From Eretmocerus hayati (Eukaryota; Arthropoda; Insecta; Hymenoptera; Aphelinidae), in NCBI GenBank assembly GCA_029851415.1, contig CM056743.1, positions 29,028,405-29,092,404 on the forward strand: a stretch of DNA of 64,000 bases. The letters are read 5' to 3'. This document shows positions 39,801 through 53,216 of this stretch, in pieces. Below the pieces are notes generated by a model. It was not told the origin of the DNA, did no database searches, and was given only the letters and a program-made list of their open reading frames with translations. Position 1 is the stretch's first letter, and every line of letters begins with the position of its first letter. The position numbers and the translations under genes were made by a program.

Positions 39801-40399
39801 AAAAATTCATGATTGTGAGAGATCTTGAAACAAAATATTGAGGTATATTCTCACTTTAGAAACAACATTCAGCAAAAAGGTGAATCGAGCACTGTTGCAA
39901 AAATGAGAGAAAAAATGGAACCCAAAAACTGAAATTCACGACTTTGATTGTTTCATCCGTCATTTTCTCGTGCTAATGAAATAGTACTTTACGATGCATA
40001 CGCATAGATTACGAATTTCACATCCCGTGAGTGACTTTTTGCATCCTGAGCTGGAGGCGAGGGTAGGAAGTGTCACAAGGATTTCAAATTATGCAAAATA
40101 TCCGTAATAATTCAAATCTTCCCAGCAAACTTTTCAACCCATGGTCGGATGTCAAATTCAAGGCTGAATCTGGTATACAACTAGTGGTTAGAACGAGTTA
40201 AGAACCAAAATTCAATCAGATTGGGGTTGAGACTGCAACCAACTAATTATAGTTTATCTTATAAATTTGCCATTCTACAGTGCCACTCACGGATTCCACA
40301 CCAAAATATTCAGATGTTCATGTGTGACTGATTTTCCTCATTCAACTCATTCTATAAATTCCCATCAAAAATTGGTTGAATTTTCAACCAATGAATACA
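39801..40399. other. Non-coding DNA with hairpin-family fragment
   Basis: A degenerate member of the hairpin family (TCCTGAGCTGGAGGCGAGGG) lies at about 40036-40065. Nothing else is supportable. Confidence 0.4.
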
Positions 40400-41480
40400 T
40401 TTTTTACAGTGTTTAGATCCCATCAATCCCATAAAGAACGAATCCATATGAAAATCTCAATCAAAATCTTCACCAATCTTCAAATATCCTCAAACCCCTT
40501 TCAAAATACACATCCAAACCATTGAAATCGCGACAAAACCTCAATCGATCCTCATAACCAACCAACGGCTTTCTAACCACAAAATATGCTCAAAATCCAA
40601 GCGGAACTCCTACCCTCACATGTATGTAGTGCATAACGCATCGCCGAATTTCGGGCTACCGGTCATCATCTTTCTTTCTTCTTCCTCATCCTCTTCATCG
40701 TGGTAAAGGACGATCAAGCCCAGAAGCTCATCAATATTAATGAGTTCGTAAATGTATGTATAGCAAACATGTATATAATAGCAGTTACTCCTCTTGGCGA
40801 TCACAATTTCTCTGCGCGCCGAGGATTCAATCAGCGGTCCCGCAGATGATGGAGGCGCAAAAAAATCGTATCGCCGAAAATTATTCTTGCCCCCTCTTTC
40901 TTGATCTCCTTCTAGTACTTACATCTGCATAAGTGTGAGCGCGCGTGTGTGTGTGTGTGTGCGCGCGCATGTGGGGGTGTGTGTGTGTGTGTGTGTGTGA
41001 GTGTGTGTGTGTGTGCATGTACATGTGGGTGTGGGTGTGTGCGTGTGGGTGTGTGTGTGTGTGTGTGTGGTGGGTTAGGTTTGGGGTGATGATATGCCCG
41101 AAGCGGAACCAACTTTGTCTTTATGAACAGTAGCCACTATATGTAAGTATTATATATGGGTAAAGGGTAGAGAATGAGAATGAGAGGGAGACAGAAAAAG
41201 AACATGTCGAGGTGGAGGATGAGGACGTGAGAAGGAGTATGTATTCGGTCATGGTATACATATAGATATAAAAATGAATGCAGTGAGGGAAAACGGAGGG
41301 ATGCGGGGATGTATATATATATATATAGCAAGAGGTAAGACGAGGCAACAGGTGGATGGGGTTAGCGGTTTATCCGGCTAAAACACCTCGAGAGTGATAT
41401 CTCCTCGCGTGGCTTCGCTTTGGCACGACGATCTGCGAGCTTGAGTTTTAGAGTATTGTAGTGTTTGATGCTCAGGGATG
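40400..41480. other. Strand-skew island with compound GT repeat
   Basis: C-rich left side (40400-40620), then an impure GT-rich tract (40936-41070), then a purine-rich, C-poor right side (41150-41350). Frames through the GT tract are artefacts. Confidence 0.55.
40936..41070. repeat. Impure (GT)n tract
   Basis: About 135 bp of TG units interrupted by GC and GGG variants. Confidence 0.9.
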
Positions 41481-43055
41481 AAAAACAGCTATCGCTCGCT
41501 TGCTCGGATTGAAGCTTTTACACTGTAGACACCGTGATAGGTGATTTTGCTTTTTTTTTTTTTTCGAATTTTTATTCAGTTTTGCCACAAGTACTTGCAC
41601 GGAATTCCATGGGTGATTTTTTTTTATTTGGGACCTCGTGTTTTCGCATTTTAAATTCCATTTCCATGTATCTGTTGATTCTCACGATGCAATTGTAGTA
41701 TGTCTGAGACATTTTACGACCGTAGAGCTCATATTACAGGTGTGAATTTGTTTGACTTACAATAAATTAAAATTTTGATGGTTCTTCTACAATTATTGTA
41801 CACTCACATCATTGCTGCTGATCACTTGGAAAATTAGAAAAAATTGACAAAACCTCTGAAAAATAATGTTGGTTTGGGTAACCCTCTTCAATTTTCATTG
41901 TACGAATAATAAATGCAATCAAATTTAACAGTAATTACCCTGATCAGACTGATTTCCATTCAGTATTCAAGAGTATAGACTTTTTAATTGTCAGGCATTC
42001 ATAGTCATCAAGCACAAAAGAGAAAAGATAAATGGATGATATTCGAGCTTTATAGATATTCTTTGACAATAATTAGAGACTTTTATCTAGCTCAGAGATA
42101 ATCCGTGGATCGAAACATGTGCAGTATTAAATTACGTAAATCACATCCCTTGTCTCCCTCTCTCTCTCTTTACAATCCCTCAACCTATACCCCCTACATA
42201 AGACTTTGGACCTAATGGTTTCTCTCATATCCCTTTGAAGTATAGAAGGGATTACTAAAACCAAGCAAAGTTATTATTAGTTTCAATCCTATTCAGAACG
42301 GAACCTGTACATGAGCGAATACGTCACAAAAACAGCACAGACAAAGTCATCAATGAGAATAGCTAAAATGTAAGTTCTAACCTAATGCAAAGGTTGATAT
42401 CATAAAGACGAACTCGAAGACGAAGACAATGAAACAGATTTATATTTGCAATAATTTTTTCAGTAAACTGCGTGATGCTTCATCATTCTACTGTAGTGTA
42501 GAGATTCAATGGCAAATGGTGACGTGTTTGATTATGAAATTATTGATAATGTGTATATGGTCATTGCTCTCAGAGTATATTATATACTCACTACATATAT
42601 TATTAATCACAATGTAGATGAGCAAATTGAGTCACGCCGGATGATATGAGAATGAGCATAAAACATGAAGATTTCAACTGAAACGTGCAGATGTATGAAA
42701 TTCATCTTATCACTGCGTTGGAAGCGTGTTATTGTTAGTGTGAGTGTTTTCTCTGAGCTCTACAACTAAAACGCATAGATTTATCGACTTTCTACGTTGA
42801 TGACTTTTACGTGTTTCTATATCATCTGTATGATTTACATTATTAATTTACTTGTTTCAATAATGATTATTACATCGATAGAAGTTAGGCTTTTCATAGA
42901 GGTTAGGTTAATCCTAGACGGATTGTAAGCCTTATGCAGTTGATATACTCTTAGCATCGATGAATACTAGGTTAGAAATGCGCGGTAAGATGCGTGCATT
43001 TTCAAACGTTCTGGTGAGTATTCATTGATGTCAAGTGTACATTAGTACGATACAC
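41481..43055. other. Non-coding A+T-rich DNA
   Basis: No gene or defined repeat seen apart from poly-T near 41551. Confidence 0.5.
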
Positions 43056-43765
43056 CTTTACACACACACACATTGGCGCCCACCCACACCGTCACACTTA
43101 CTAACTAACTCACACACATCTACACCCACACACTCACTGACTCACTCGCATGTACACACACATCCTCAACCACACCCACACCGTCACCCACTTACTCACT
43201 AACTCACACACATCTACACCCACACCCTCAACCACACCTTCACCCACCCACTCACTCACTCACTCACTAACTCACACACATCTATACCCATACATACACC
43301 CTCAACCACACCCACACTCGCACCCACACACTCACTCACTCACTCACTAACTCACACACATCTACACCCACAGCCTCAACCACACCCATACCCACACCCA
43401 CACACTCACTCACTCACTCACTCACTAACTAACACACATTTACACCCACATGCTCAACCACACCCACACCCACACACTCACTCATTCACTAACTAACTTA
43501 CACCTACACCCATATCCTCACCCACTCACTCACTAACTCACACACATCTACACCCACACCCTTAACCATATCCACATCCACACACTCACTTATTGACTAA
43601 CTCACTCACATCTACACCCACACCCTCAACCATGACCACACCCCCACACTCACTCACTCACTAACTCACACACATCTATACCCATACATACACCCTCAAC
43701 CATACCCACACTCGCACCCACACCCCACCCACACCCACACACATCCACACAAACTCACTCTCACT
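43056..43765. repeat. CA/CTCACT-rich minisatellite
   Basis: About 700 bp of G-poor tandem repeat. A higher-order unit of roughly 65-110 bp recurs about eight times: (CACT)n, then CACTAACTCACACACATCTACACCCACAC, then CCTCAACCACACCCACAC. Units vary in length through the CACT and CACCCA runs. Frames that read through it (Thr/His/Ser-rich) are not genes. Confidence 0.9.
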
Positions 43766-44389
43766 CAACGCGAGTAAATTTTCACTGAATGTCAAGAAGA
43801 TGTACAAAATATGTTAACTTCAATTTAGAATGAAACTCAAGCGATCAATTTCGAGGCTCATAGTGGGTCCAGCTCGCAGGGGTGATTACTTCGCCTTACT
43901 TAGGGAGTAAGACGGGCCTACGACAGGCATTACAATTATTTTTACTCGGGGGAACCTCCCTTACATTTGGAAAAAAAGGGCTTCAAAGTGGGAAAACGCC
44001 GTTCACAAGCTCTTTTTCTTCAATACAAGCCCAGAAGGACTCACTTTTGAAGGAGGCCTTGCTACGAGAGGAACACGGTAGCAACATCTTGGTGAATTTT
44101 GATAGCCGTCACATTTTTTCACGGTAAGTCTCTAGATTTTCCTGCACTGCTATCAAAATATTGATTATTGATAAAAATTGCATATTATAATTGTATAAAG
44201 GACCTGTTTGAAACATTTTCGTTTCATCGCGAAGCTGATTCCCACCATATTCCTGAAATCCCAGTGATCTATATGAAGTGCAACTCACAAATCACATGAC
44301 TCATTTGCGATTAAATTAATCAGCAAAAATTGCTCAGACGGACATATCTGGGGAATAACCTAATACATCAGTTTATCAACGCATCAATG
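43766..44389. other. Non-coding or unresolved DNA
   Basis: An 81-codon frame at 43882-44127 ends near a GTAAGT-like donor (about 44124). It has no recognisable domain and no matching neighbours, so I do not call an exon. Confidence 0.4.
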
Positions 44390-45260
44390 TCTCATCGTCG
44401 TTTCCTCAAATCGTCAGCACATCCTTTCTGCAAACCTCACAATCAACTCCCTCATCCACAAAATTCTAAGAAATCCCAAGAGTCATCCACGCCCACGCGA
44501 GTAAATACATACATACATGCATACATACATACCCCACCATATACATGGGCGTAAAATCGCTATATACCATCAGGCCAGAAAAGAGATGGTCAGTCATAAG
44601 GGCAGAAAGTCGCGGATCTCTGTACTCGCTGTTGCGTATCCTTTGCGGCTAAGCCACAGACATCAACTACCCATTTACATATACTCTACTACTATATCTC
44701 CCATATGAACACATGCACCAAGTTTTTCACATACACTTATACTTGTGTAAAGTTGTGGGTGTATAGAATAGGTGAATAAGAAAAGAGACCGGTGATGGCA
44801 GCGGCAATTCAAAATGACAGGGAAAACAGTATTAGAGTTCTGATACATGCGAGAGGAAGCGGTATATGGTGGCACTATGGTCCCCCATATAATATCTACA
44901 CATTTACACAGGAAGAAGGGCAGAAAAAAAAAATTAGTGAGACGTTCGATTCGACGTATCGACAATATGCGGACTTGCGAGGATTATAATGATTCGGCTA
45001 CTATATATGTACTGGGGTGTTCGACACAGCGTGACCACAGACTCTCTTATTGCATTTAAATCGATGCACTTCCGCGAGATTTTCTAAGATATCCATGGTA
45101 TACGCGAAAAAAAAAGATGGAAAATTGTCAAGCGGTGAGATACTATTGGAAACCCTTGATGTGGTTTGTGAAGGTTATGGATGAACGCATGACGTGTTGT
45201 CCGACTTATGGGTGTTGGGGAATTCGTAGTAGGTATGAATATGGCGTTATGGTATGATAC
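44390..45260. other. Strand-skew island
   Basis: C-rich left (44390-44560), ATACAT repeats near 44510, mixed centre, G-rich right (44750-45250). No gene. Confidence 0.5.
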
Positions 45261-45611
45261 TCATACAAAAAATGTATAGATATCTGCAAACTAAAATTAA
45301 CCTCAAAATTGATTTTTTTGAGACTATCTGTAATTTTTGGAAGGAAAAACATACTGTACATCTCGCGGACAGATTGTATTTAATCTTCTGATATCTGCAG
45401 AATTCGTTTCGGTCGTCCTGTAAGCATGGCTATCATCCAAACTCACTCTTGTGCATTGCTTGTGCACGGACAGATCCACAAAAATGTCCTTGCAAAATGT
45501 TTACCATACTCTGCATAATGAATTCTATTTAATTGCTAGAATTCTGAAAAACTATTGTACACTTGAAAGCATTTCTCCGATCAATAGTATATTTCCGTAC
45601 TGAGCGCGGTA

Positions 45612-45687
45612 GCCCATTTTGGGCACTAGGACAGTTTGTCTGTCGCTCGAAGCGAGACAGACATGTCCTCCAGTGCCCAAAATGGGC
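45612..45687. repeat. Well-preserved hairpin element
   Basis: Left arm GCCCATTTTGGGCACTAGGAC and right arm GTCCTCCAGTGCCCAAAATGG(GC) are complementary with one extra base. The loop is itself a hairpin, TGTCTGTCGCTCGAAGCGAG then ACAGACA. The same block order is seen in degenerate form at about 19540-19640. Such self-complementary DNA could form a cruciform or an RNA hairpin. Confidence 0.8.
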
Positions 45688-46557
45688 TTGCAAGCGAAGT
45701 GCGGATATATTTTTTCATTACGAGAACCCTAAAATCTCATCTAAACACGGAATTTTTAGGTTAGAGCGATGAAAAATTAATCTCCTCAAAACTTCTGCGA
45801 AGGAATAGGAAAAATCAATCAATGGAAAGTAACCGTGTCGCACGGACATTTTCGTAGAATTGGCCACTCAAGAACCATTCTGAAATTTGAAATTTTGAGT
45901 TGGTCTCTGAATATTGCTCAACCGAACGGCTCTTGTATCCGGGATATTCTTTCCCCATCTGTCACATGTACCCCTTTTCTACCAGAATGCGTATGAAATT
46001 TCGAATGGGTTCATCCCTGGATCTATAGGCTTATAAGGCGTGGAGAAAATACTTTCAGAGCATCAAAATGGCTGTTATTGCATTATGGTTTGTAGACAGC
46101 CATATATGTGATTCCGAAGAATTGAATAGATTCTTCGTGAAGTCATTAACTCAATATTCGGAGAACCGACTCTCAACTGTGGCAAAGGAAAATTTCTGTG
46201 ACATAGTTTGAAAATGTCTTGACCATTTGTCGTCATCGTCGGGTCCAAAAGTTCCTAGTTGATGCTTTTCACTTATTGGTCCAGACCTGTGCAACTATTG
46301 TAGCAGACAATGTATTAGAGACAGGGATAGGCATTGCGACAGCTCAAAATTTGACCACCTTACGCGTTCTCTCAAGGTATTGTGGCGCTGTAGTCAGGGT
46401 CGACACCTCGAATAGGTGGACAGTAGATTCCGCTAACCTCGTGAGTTTATTTTTTTTTCTTTCGTATTCATATCATTTACATATCTTCTTCCGACAAGTA
46501 CCTATTTTTCATCGCCAGAACAGCTTTTTCTTGGTTGATTCTGTCAAGAGGCATATA
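45688..46557. other. Unresolved DNA
   Basis: A 128-codon frame (46219-46605) starts at a non-ATG codon and has no recognisable domain. No supportable gene. Confidence 0.4.
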
Positions 46558-46651
46558 CTTGGGGTTCCTTTTTTGGCCCAGAATAATGGAATACTGAGAA
46601 TATGAAAATCCTTAGTATTCCATCTTTCTGGGCCAAAAAAGTAACCCCAAG
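46558..46651. repeat. 38-bp-arm hairpin (MITE-like)
   Basis: The left arm begins CTTGGGGTTCCTTTTTTGGC (46558) and the right arm ends with GCCAAAAAAGTAACCCCAAG (46651). Arms are about 38 bp with a few mismatches and an 18-bp loop. Confidence 0.75.
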
Positions 46652-48480
46652 CACACTTTGTTCTGAATCTTAGCAATTAAGCTCATTAAATTTATATAAA
46701 TATGTGTCCACTCATGTATTTTCCCGGCACAAGGAGGTTAACCGCAAGGAGGATCCGTCATTGATCCTGGGAGGAATAACCACTCCCCGGTCCGAAACTT
46801 TAGTCCCAACATCCGTAATATGTGCTTTACCCCATTTGCCTTTGTGTGTATGAGTCCTGAGTGACATCTTGGTTCACTTTAGGGCACCCGCTTCTTTACA
46901 AGCCCCTTATGTATTTTTTATCTATACTCTACTTTCTATGTATTCCTTCCTCCTTCTGATGAGACTATGACCTTTGGGTTGGCACCCGCCTAGAAAGGTT
47001 TTTAGTCGGTGAGTGTTGAAGTCTTCTAGGGCGTATCCGCTGACACTATCTCTTAGGTGTTTATAAAAATTTCTCCTTCACAGCCTACCCAAGAAAAGTA
47101 TTATTCTCCTTCAACGGGAATTTTTGAATCCTGAAAGAATGGAAATTCCTCGGTCTCAATCCACTGCAAATCAGGTTTATTTATCCTAGAAACTCGACAC
47201 CCCGTCCTTTTTTTCCTCCACTTGATGAAATATCTTCAACTTCGGTGTAGAGTTTCAGCGAATCTTGAATTGTAGCCGCCTTCATGGCTGTATCTCAGCT
47301 GTTCTCATAGGCTTGGGGCAGGCGACCCAACAATGGCAGATATACTCCTAGCCGACTACCGTATTTTGGACCGGCTGCCACTCGAGCTGCAAGCACTCAC
47401 TCGCAGTGAGAATCTCTTCGACTCTCCCCAGCTTTGCTGGAGCTCAGAAAGTCTTAGGTTCTCCGTATAGACCTTGCAATCCTCGTGGTAATTCACCGAC
47501 GGCAAATCTACCCCGAGTAACTAGACTCAACTTAGTTGCCTGGCGTTGTAGCTGATATGGCCAACTGGACAGAGCTATGCTGTCTCTATACACTCCGGTG
47601 GAACTTGACTGAGGCTGGGTGGTCGTCAGACCCCTACGGCAGGTCACAAGTGACCCGTCTCTCTTGCGATTTTAGGAAGCCCAAAGCACCCGATACCAGT
47701 CTCCGAACTAATCCCTCCCTAACAGATTTAGGCCGAACCCCGGGCGCAGTGTCCCTTAACTAAAGCGGGGGGGGGGGGGGAGGTCAACGTGTCCTGGGTA
47801 GCACGGACCGAAATCTAAGCCCCCTCTTGCGGTCTCATGGTATTGCATGGTTCATCATTATCTCTCTGACTGTGTAGACTTGGGGTCAAACAATTTTTTC
47901 CATCGCTCATGAAAACAGGCACGATACTTTGCCTCTAACTCCATAGAAAATGTTGTGCTTGTATTCCTAGATTTCTTATCGAATAGCTTGATGCCAAGTG
48001 TACATGGGATTCAAGGAGGGATTGTTGAACCGCATGAGGTGTCCTGTTTCCCCGCGCCCCCTATTATTAGTTTCTTTCCTCTTTTCTCAACCGTTGCATC
48101 TACTTTCTTTCTTCTGCGACTATAATTTTTAAGATGGCATTCAATCTCATCCATATGAATCTGATACTATCCACAGTCTGGTGGGCGTCTATAAAGGTTT
48201 CCTTTTCTCGGTTGAAACTCCAAAAACCTGAGGATATGATATCCGAATAAGAGGACATGACTTGCAGATTCCGAAAAAGTTATGACTTCCTGACTCCAGT
48301 CTTCCGATGTAAGAAATCTACGGATCGCAGGAACTCAAAGTCTCCCCTATTACAATCTTTTTTGACCCGGCACAAAGAAATGAGCGCTTCACTATCATCT
48401 GTCTGTGTATGTGCTTCATCAACTTTCTACGAAAATATCAAGGGGGTGCCACAAGATTTCTTCTAAATCCTATACTTTGA
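46652..48480. other. G+C-richer, possibly old transposon-derived DNA
   Basis: From about 46700 to 47830 the composition is markedly richer in G+C than the flanks, without microsatellites, and ends near a G homopolymer (about 47765-47780). Several short frames exist on both strands but none has a recognisable protein. The change in composition suggests a degenerate retroelement or other insertion. I could not find its ends. Confidence 0.35.
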
Positions 48481-50495
48481 TAATCATCGTCCGAAAAAGT
48501 TGATACCATCTCCGACAAATTCAACATGCTTTCGTTTACATACAATGATTCCAAAGCTCTTCTTCATTAACGGTTTCGTCCATGAATAACGAATGGGTGT
48601 GAACCTCGTCTTGTGGAATAGCTGCAAATGACTGGTTAAAAATTTTCATAAATTTTTACACCATACGCAGAAATGTTTTCATCCATGTTGAGGCTATTTT
48701 CCACCAAAATTGGTGATTGAAATGGATCCGTACATGAATCTCTGAGCAAGCCGACAGCTACAAAAAATTCTCATATTGAGATAACGCCAGCCTGTTACAT
48801 CCGGCGAACACCCAAAAGTTGGGCATTCTGGGATGTAATTAGGGTTGGTCTTTAAATGCAGGAAGTGACCGTGTAAATACTGTCCTGTTGACCACTCTTT
48901 AAATGGATGTGATCAACTTCAAATTGGCACATTCTGTGTTATCATGTCTGATTCCCCAAGAGTTTTCTCTTCAATTAGCCAAAACCAATTACGGAACAGA
49001 CGAACAATAAGTAACAACAGAGGATATGGTCGATCAAAAATTTCATCAATTGGCATTCTACACGATGAATTTCTAAAAAGTCTATATCAAAATTGTTCTC
49101 GCTAAGAATTAAATTGGAGCAAAAATATTCTAAACGCTTTCGCGAGGTAGAGTAAATTGCAGATAACGCGCGACATGATAATCCGTGGAAGAAATTGTGC
49201 CAAGTAGATTTACGAATCTGTTTATACGTTATCACGATGATAGGACTTTTCTGCATCATCAAAGTGCTCCATATTACGCATATCAAAGCTGAAAATCTCT
49301 CTTTGCATCTGTCAAACTCCTGAGCATTTACGAGAATCAGCATTTGATTTATTTGTCTAGAATTATATGCGTGTGATCGTGAGCTTCTTGATATGAGAAA
49401 AATTTATAATCGGAAGCTTCATCAAAGTGTGACGTGAATATTCAATCTTGGGTTTCAAGACACTTGCATCATTCTTTGGGTAGATCTTAAACTTATATCT
49501 GTGATTTACATAAACATTAGATTGATTTCGGTGCTATCGGTGGAGACCAGAATTTCTCTCTTTCGTTGAAACAATCAGTCCAATAAGAATCAATCACGGC
49601 AATTTTGGTCTGTCAAAAGCATGAATAATCATTTAAGAAGTAATTTACCTCCATCAATTTGAATTAGTCAAAATACAATTTCCCAGATCCAAAATTACGA
49701 AAACTACTCTCCCAACGATATTGAGGTAAAAGTATTCAGACTGCAAAAAATCCGGGCCCCGTGAGCATGTGCTTACTTTCCCGAAAAAATGTTGAAAACT
49801 ACCCTTTTACAAATCTACCTTCGTAGAGGTTATTGCAAGGTGACGTAGTAAAAATCCTTCAGCTCTTGCTTCTCATGAAATAGTGGATGAAAGTCAGAAA
49901 AGTATGAAAGCTACAAGTGCGCTTATTAAAAACCCTAATTTCGGAATCCGAATCTTGCGGTTCAAAAAGTCTACCTGTTTTCGAAAATTTCCTGGACGAT
50001 AAAAATTTCATCATCGTTCAGATATCTCTTTCCCAAGCTATTTTCGATATCCAAGGTTACCATTTGGGAATATAGTTATGACAGAGAAGAATTTCTTCCA
50101 TCACAACATCAACCTTTGGTTCGATGCTACAACGCCCATGTTCACAGTGCCACACATGGTTGTATAACTGGATCAGCGGATTATTGCACGCCGGCAAAAG
50201 AGTGACGTGAGACGCCCTTTTTGTGTCATATACGTGTATACTACACTGGCTGTGTGTACAAAACTGTCGATGCCTGTCTTTCACTCGACTTGCTCGGTCA
50301 AAGCTGTTCGTACATAAAATTCTTTCAGCACCCTATACGACATCGATGATATACTATGATGACATTATAACCCTTTCGTTCACTTCCTGTGATAGGAGTT
50401 TCGTAGAAGCTTTTCTCTTTTCATCGGGGAGATTCCAAAGTAATGTTTGAGATGAATGATTTAGATTTAAGGTAGTTAAACACTAAAATGGAAAA
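48481..50495. other. Non-coding or unresolved DNA
   Basis: A 122-codon minus-strand frame (48975-49343) begins with ATG but shows no recognisable domain. Nothing else is supportable. Confidence 0.4.
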
Positions 50496-50790
50496 TATAC
50501 CAGAATATCACCAAAGTCGGTGAGGATTTAGTTCAAATGTTAATGAACACCTGTGCAAAATTTCAAAATGATTGACCGTTTTGTTTCAGAGTGGTAGTCA
50601 TCAGAATTCGTCACTTTTAGCATGGCGCTCATGCGGGATCGTCGAGTCCCATATAAACGCAATGTTAAAAGTGGCGGGTTTTTGATGGCTACTACTCCGA
50701 AACAGAACGGTCAATCATTCTGAAATTTTGCGCAGGTGTTCATTAACACTTGAACAAAATTCTCCCCAACTTTGGTGATATTCTGGTATA
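50496..50790. mobile_element. MITE with about 127-bp inverted arms
   Basis: The ends read TATACCAGAATATCACCAAA inward from both sides (50496 and 50790). The arms (50496-50622, 50664-50790) match at most positions, including the block with TGATTGACCGTT. A 41-bp spacer separates them. Termini with TA suggest a Tc1/mariner-type non-autonomous element. Confidence 0.75.
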
Positions 50791-50966
50791 CAGTGGAATC
50801 TCCCTTAATGGATACCTCCTATTAGCGGACACCTCTCAATAACAGACAATTTTTTGGGCCCAGCAGAAGTATAATCACAGAAATGAACCTCTGATCAGCG
50901 GACACCTCCGGATAGCGGATAGTTTTGATGCGACCAGAGGTGTCCGTGGGCCTGGAGATTTCACTG
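50791..50966. mobile_element. Pogo/Tigger-like MITE, 176 bp
   Basis: Terminal inverted repeats CAGTGGAATCTCC and its near complement GGAGATTTCACTG. TA flanks both ends (50789-50790 and 50967-50968), as expected for Tc1/mariner-pogo insertion. Internal AGCGGACACCTC blocks occur repeatedly and in inverted form. It sits directly at the end TA of the neighbouring MITE. Confidence 0.8.
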
Positions 50967-53084
50967 TATTTTCAGCTTTAAGTAAAATGATTTCAAACGT
51001 ATTAAAATCTTTCGCAAATATAGGCAGTATTGAATGAGAAATCAGAAGTTTTTTAGCAGTTGAGGTTGGATTGATCAAACGCTCATCTGAGAGCAAATTC
51101 AAACCATTTTTTCCGAAATCCGCGTTCGGTTTTTGTGTGAGATGGGCCTCATCGGCGGGGCTCATTAAGTGAGATGTTGATCACCGCCACCTTCATCGTT
51201 GGATCGATTAGCCCCAGCAATGGTTCTCATTACAAATTAATTTTGTGCAACACAATTTTTTCTCAAGTCTGCGAGAAACGCTGAATCGTGGCGATATTCA
51301 TCGGATGGATAAAATTGTGAGATATTTTATGAATTTTCTTCAATGTTTCGACTAAATTCAACTAACTGTCAATAAACGACGAAATTTGACTGAAAAAATG
51401 CATCATTTTTTACGAAAAACAGTCGATCCTCAAACCAAATTACTTTCCGTTGTTATTTAATATCTCATGATGAAATTCATAATAGCCCGTTCTGCAATAA
51501 AAATTTTTTTACTTCTAAATCATTTGAATCATGTGAGTCATAGCTACTCAAAAAATATTTACAGACTCTTACCAAACCCATCCCATACGTAGAATTTACT
51601 TAGGCTACATTTTGTTTTTGCTGGTTTTTAACCAAACTGTCTCACAAGGCAATCTTCAGAAATCCAACCTGAGACCGGAGCTTCACGCAACGTTCTACAA
51701 AATTATCACTAAGTGGCTAAAATATTATGGCTAAAAATCTTCAAATAAAAAATCGCCCATTGGGATTGAAATGCGTGAATTACGATCTCCTTATCGGTAA
51801 TATTTTGATGATGATGTCCAAGGTGCGCGAAATGATTCGTAAACACCTATACCAGGCATTCATACATAAACATGCGTATACAAATATACGCATTATAAAC
51901 GTATTGAATTTTGTAGTGATGGGCAGCAGGAAGAGGGCAGGGGCACATCCGTGCAGTGAGCACAGCCCGTGACCCGCACCAAATATATATATACATAACA
52001 TATTGCACACTTGCGAATTTTCGACTTGGATTATCCCGCATACATGTACATGCACACACATAGACACATGTATAGGTTAGCTGTTCCTCTATACTCATGT
52101 ATGAGTAGAGTATTATTGTATAGCGTATATGGATTGCAACCGGATGAGCCGGGCGCGTATTATCGAGTAAAAGCTGCACCTTGATATTAGCACCCAAACA
52201 TTCATGCGGGCAGCCCTTTATTTTTTAAGTGAAGCTCAGAAGTACGAACTTTTGTAAAAAGAATTTCATCAATGGGTGCGTGTATCACGGAAGAAAAGAA
52301 AATTTCCACTGAAATTCATGCAATTTCGCTCAAGATACCAAATTTGAACCAGGAGAAATTCACTGATTAATGAGGTTAGTGTCCCCCTCCCCCCACTGTA
52401 ACTGTTTTGCTCGAAACTTTGTACCACTCTGAACGTGACCATTTTTTTGTCCAAAAAATGTTTATCATTTCTACAACCTACTACCAGGGCATATCAATAT
52501 TTTTCAACATACCTCAATTTAATTCATGACTTAGTACAAAAAGTTCACGATGAGTTAAGGTAAAATTGATTACGACAAACTGGAGCCGAGCTATCTCATT
52601 TATCGCAACGACAGATTTTTCCTGAGGTTGTGCCTAATGTGATGTATAAGAGGCCCATTTCCATGAGATTATGTGGGTTTTTCTTTCGTGAAATCGTGAT
52701 ATTTTTGCTACCGAGATTCCAAGTGAGTCATGGCTCAATTCATGGTGCATTTTTTTCACAAACTCCCGAACTATTTGAGTTGAATTGATGTATTTTCACA
52801 AGATGATGAGGAAATTTAAGTGAAAGTTATGTAAGCAAATTAAACACGCTGCACTCTTTTCAGGATTATACTCGCAAAGTCGGTTAGTAATCAAATATGA
52901 TAATTCTGCACAAATCACTCAAAAAATGCAACAAAAACAAAAAAATGAGCTCAAGTACATTGGAATCGATTGAGCTTTTTTGGCATCATTTTCATTGTCC
53001 TAGAAGAAAAAAGTGAAACATTGTAAAAAAAGTATTCTTGCGATTTTTTGATGTTTGGGTATCTACAAAATTGCGAAAAATAAC
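50967..53084. other. Non-coding DNA with weak skew island
   Basis: Around 51720-52220 there is a mixed CpG- and TATATA-containing island with weaker strand skew than elsewhere. No gene. Confidence 0.4.
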
Positions 53085-53216
53085 TTTCGGGCCTCGCTTA
53101 TGAGGTTCCCCGCTTCCGAGCGATAATTTCTACCCTCGCCTGCGGCTCGGGCCGAAAACCAATCGCTCAGAAGCGAGCTACAACCTCATGAACTCAGTGC
53201 GAAATCTACTATTTTG
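53085..53216. repeat. Dispersed hairpin element, copy 2 (inverted relative to 38.3 kb)
   Basis: Holds TATGAGGTTCCCCGCTTCCG, central CCCTCGCCTGCGGCTCGGG and AACCTCATGAACTCAGTGCG in reverse order to the copy at 38300-38450. Confidence 0.65.

Noticed and set aside
43150..43350. Thr/His/Ser-rich frame
   Set aside because: Translation of the CA/CTCACT minisatellite.
43056..43765. CRISPR-like array
   Set aside because: Units are variable low-complexity tandem repeats without unique spacers, and the genome is eukaryotic.
43882..44127. 81-codon frame ending near a GTAAGT site as an exon
   Set aside because: No convincing acceptor, domain or partner exon.
48975..49343. 122-codon minus-strand frame with ATG
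   Set aside because: No recognisable domain, promoter or splice partner. Likely a chance frame in A+T-rich DNA.
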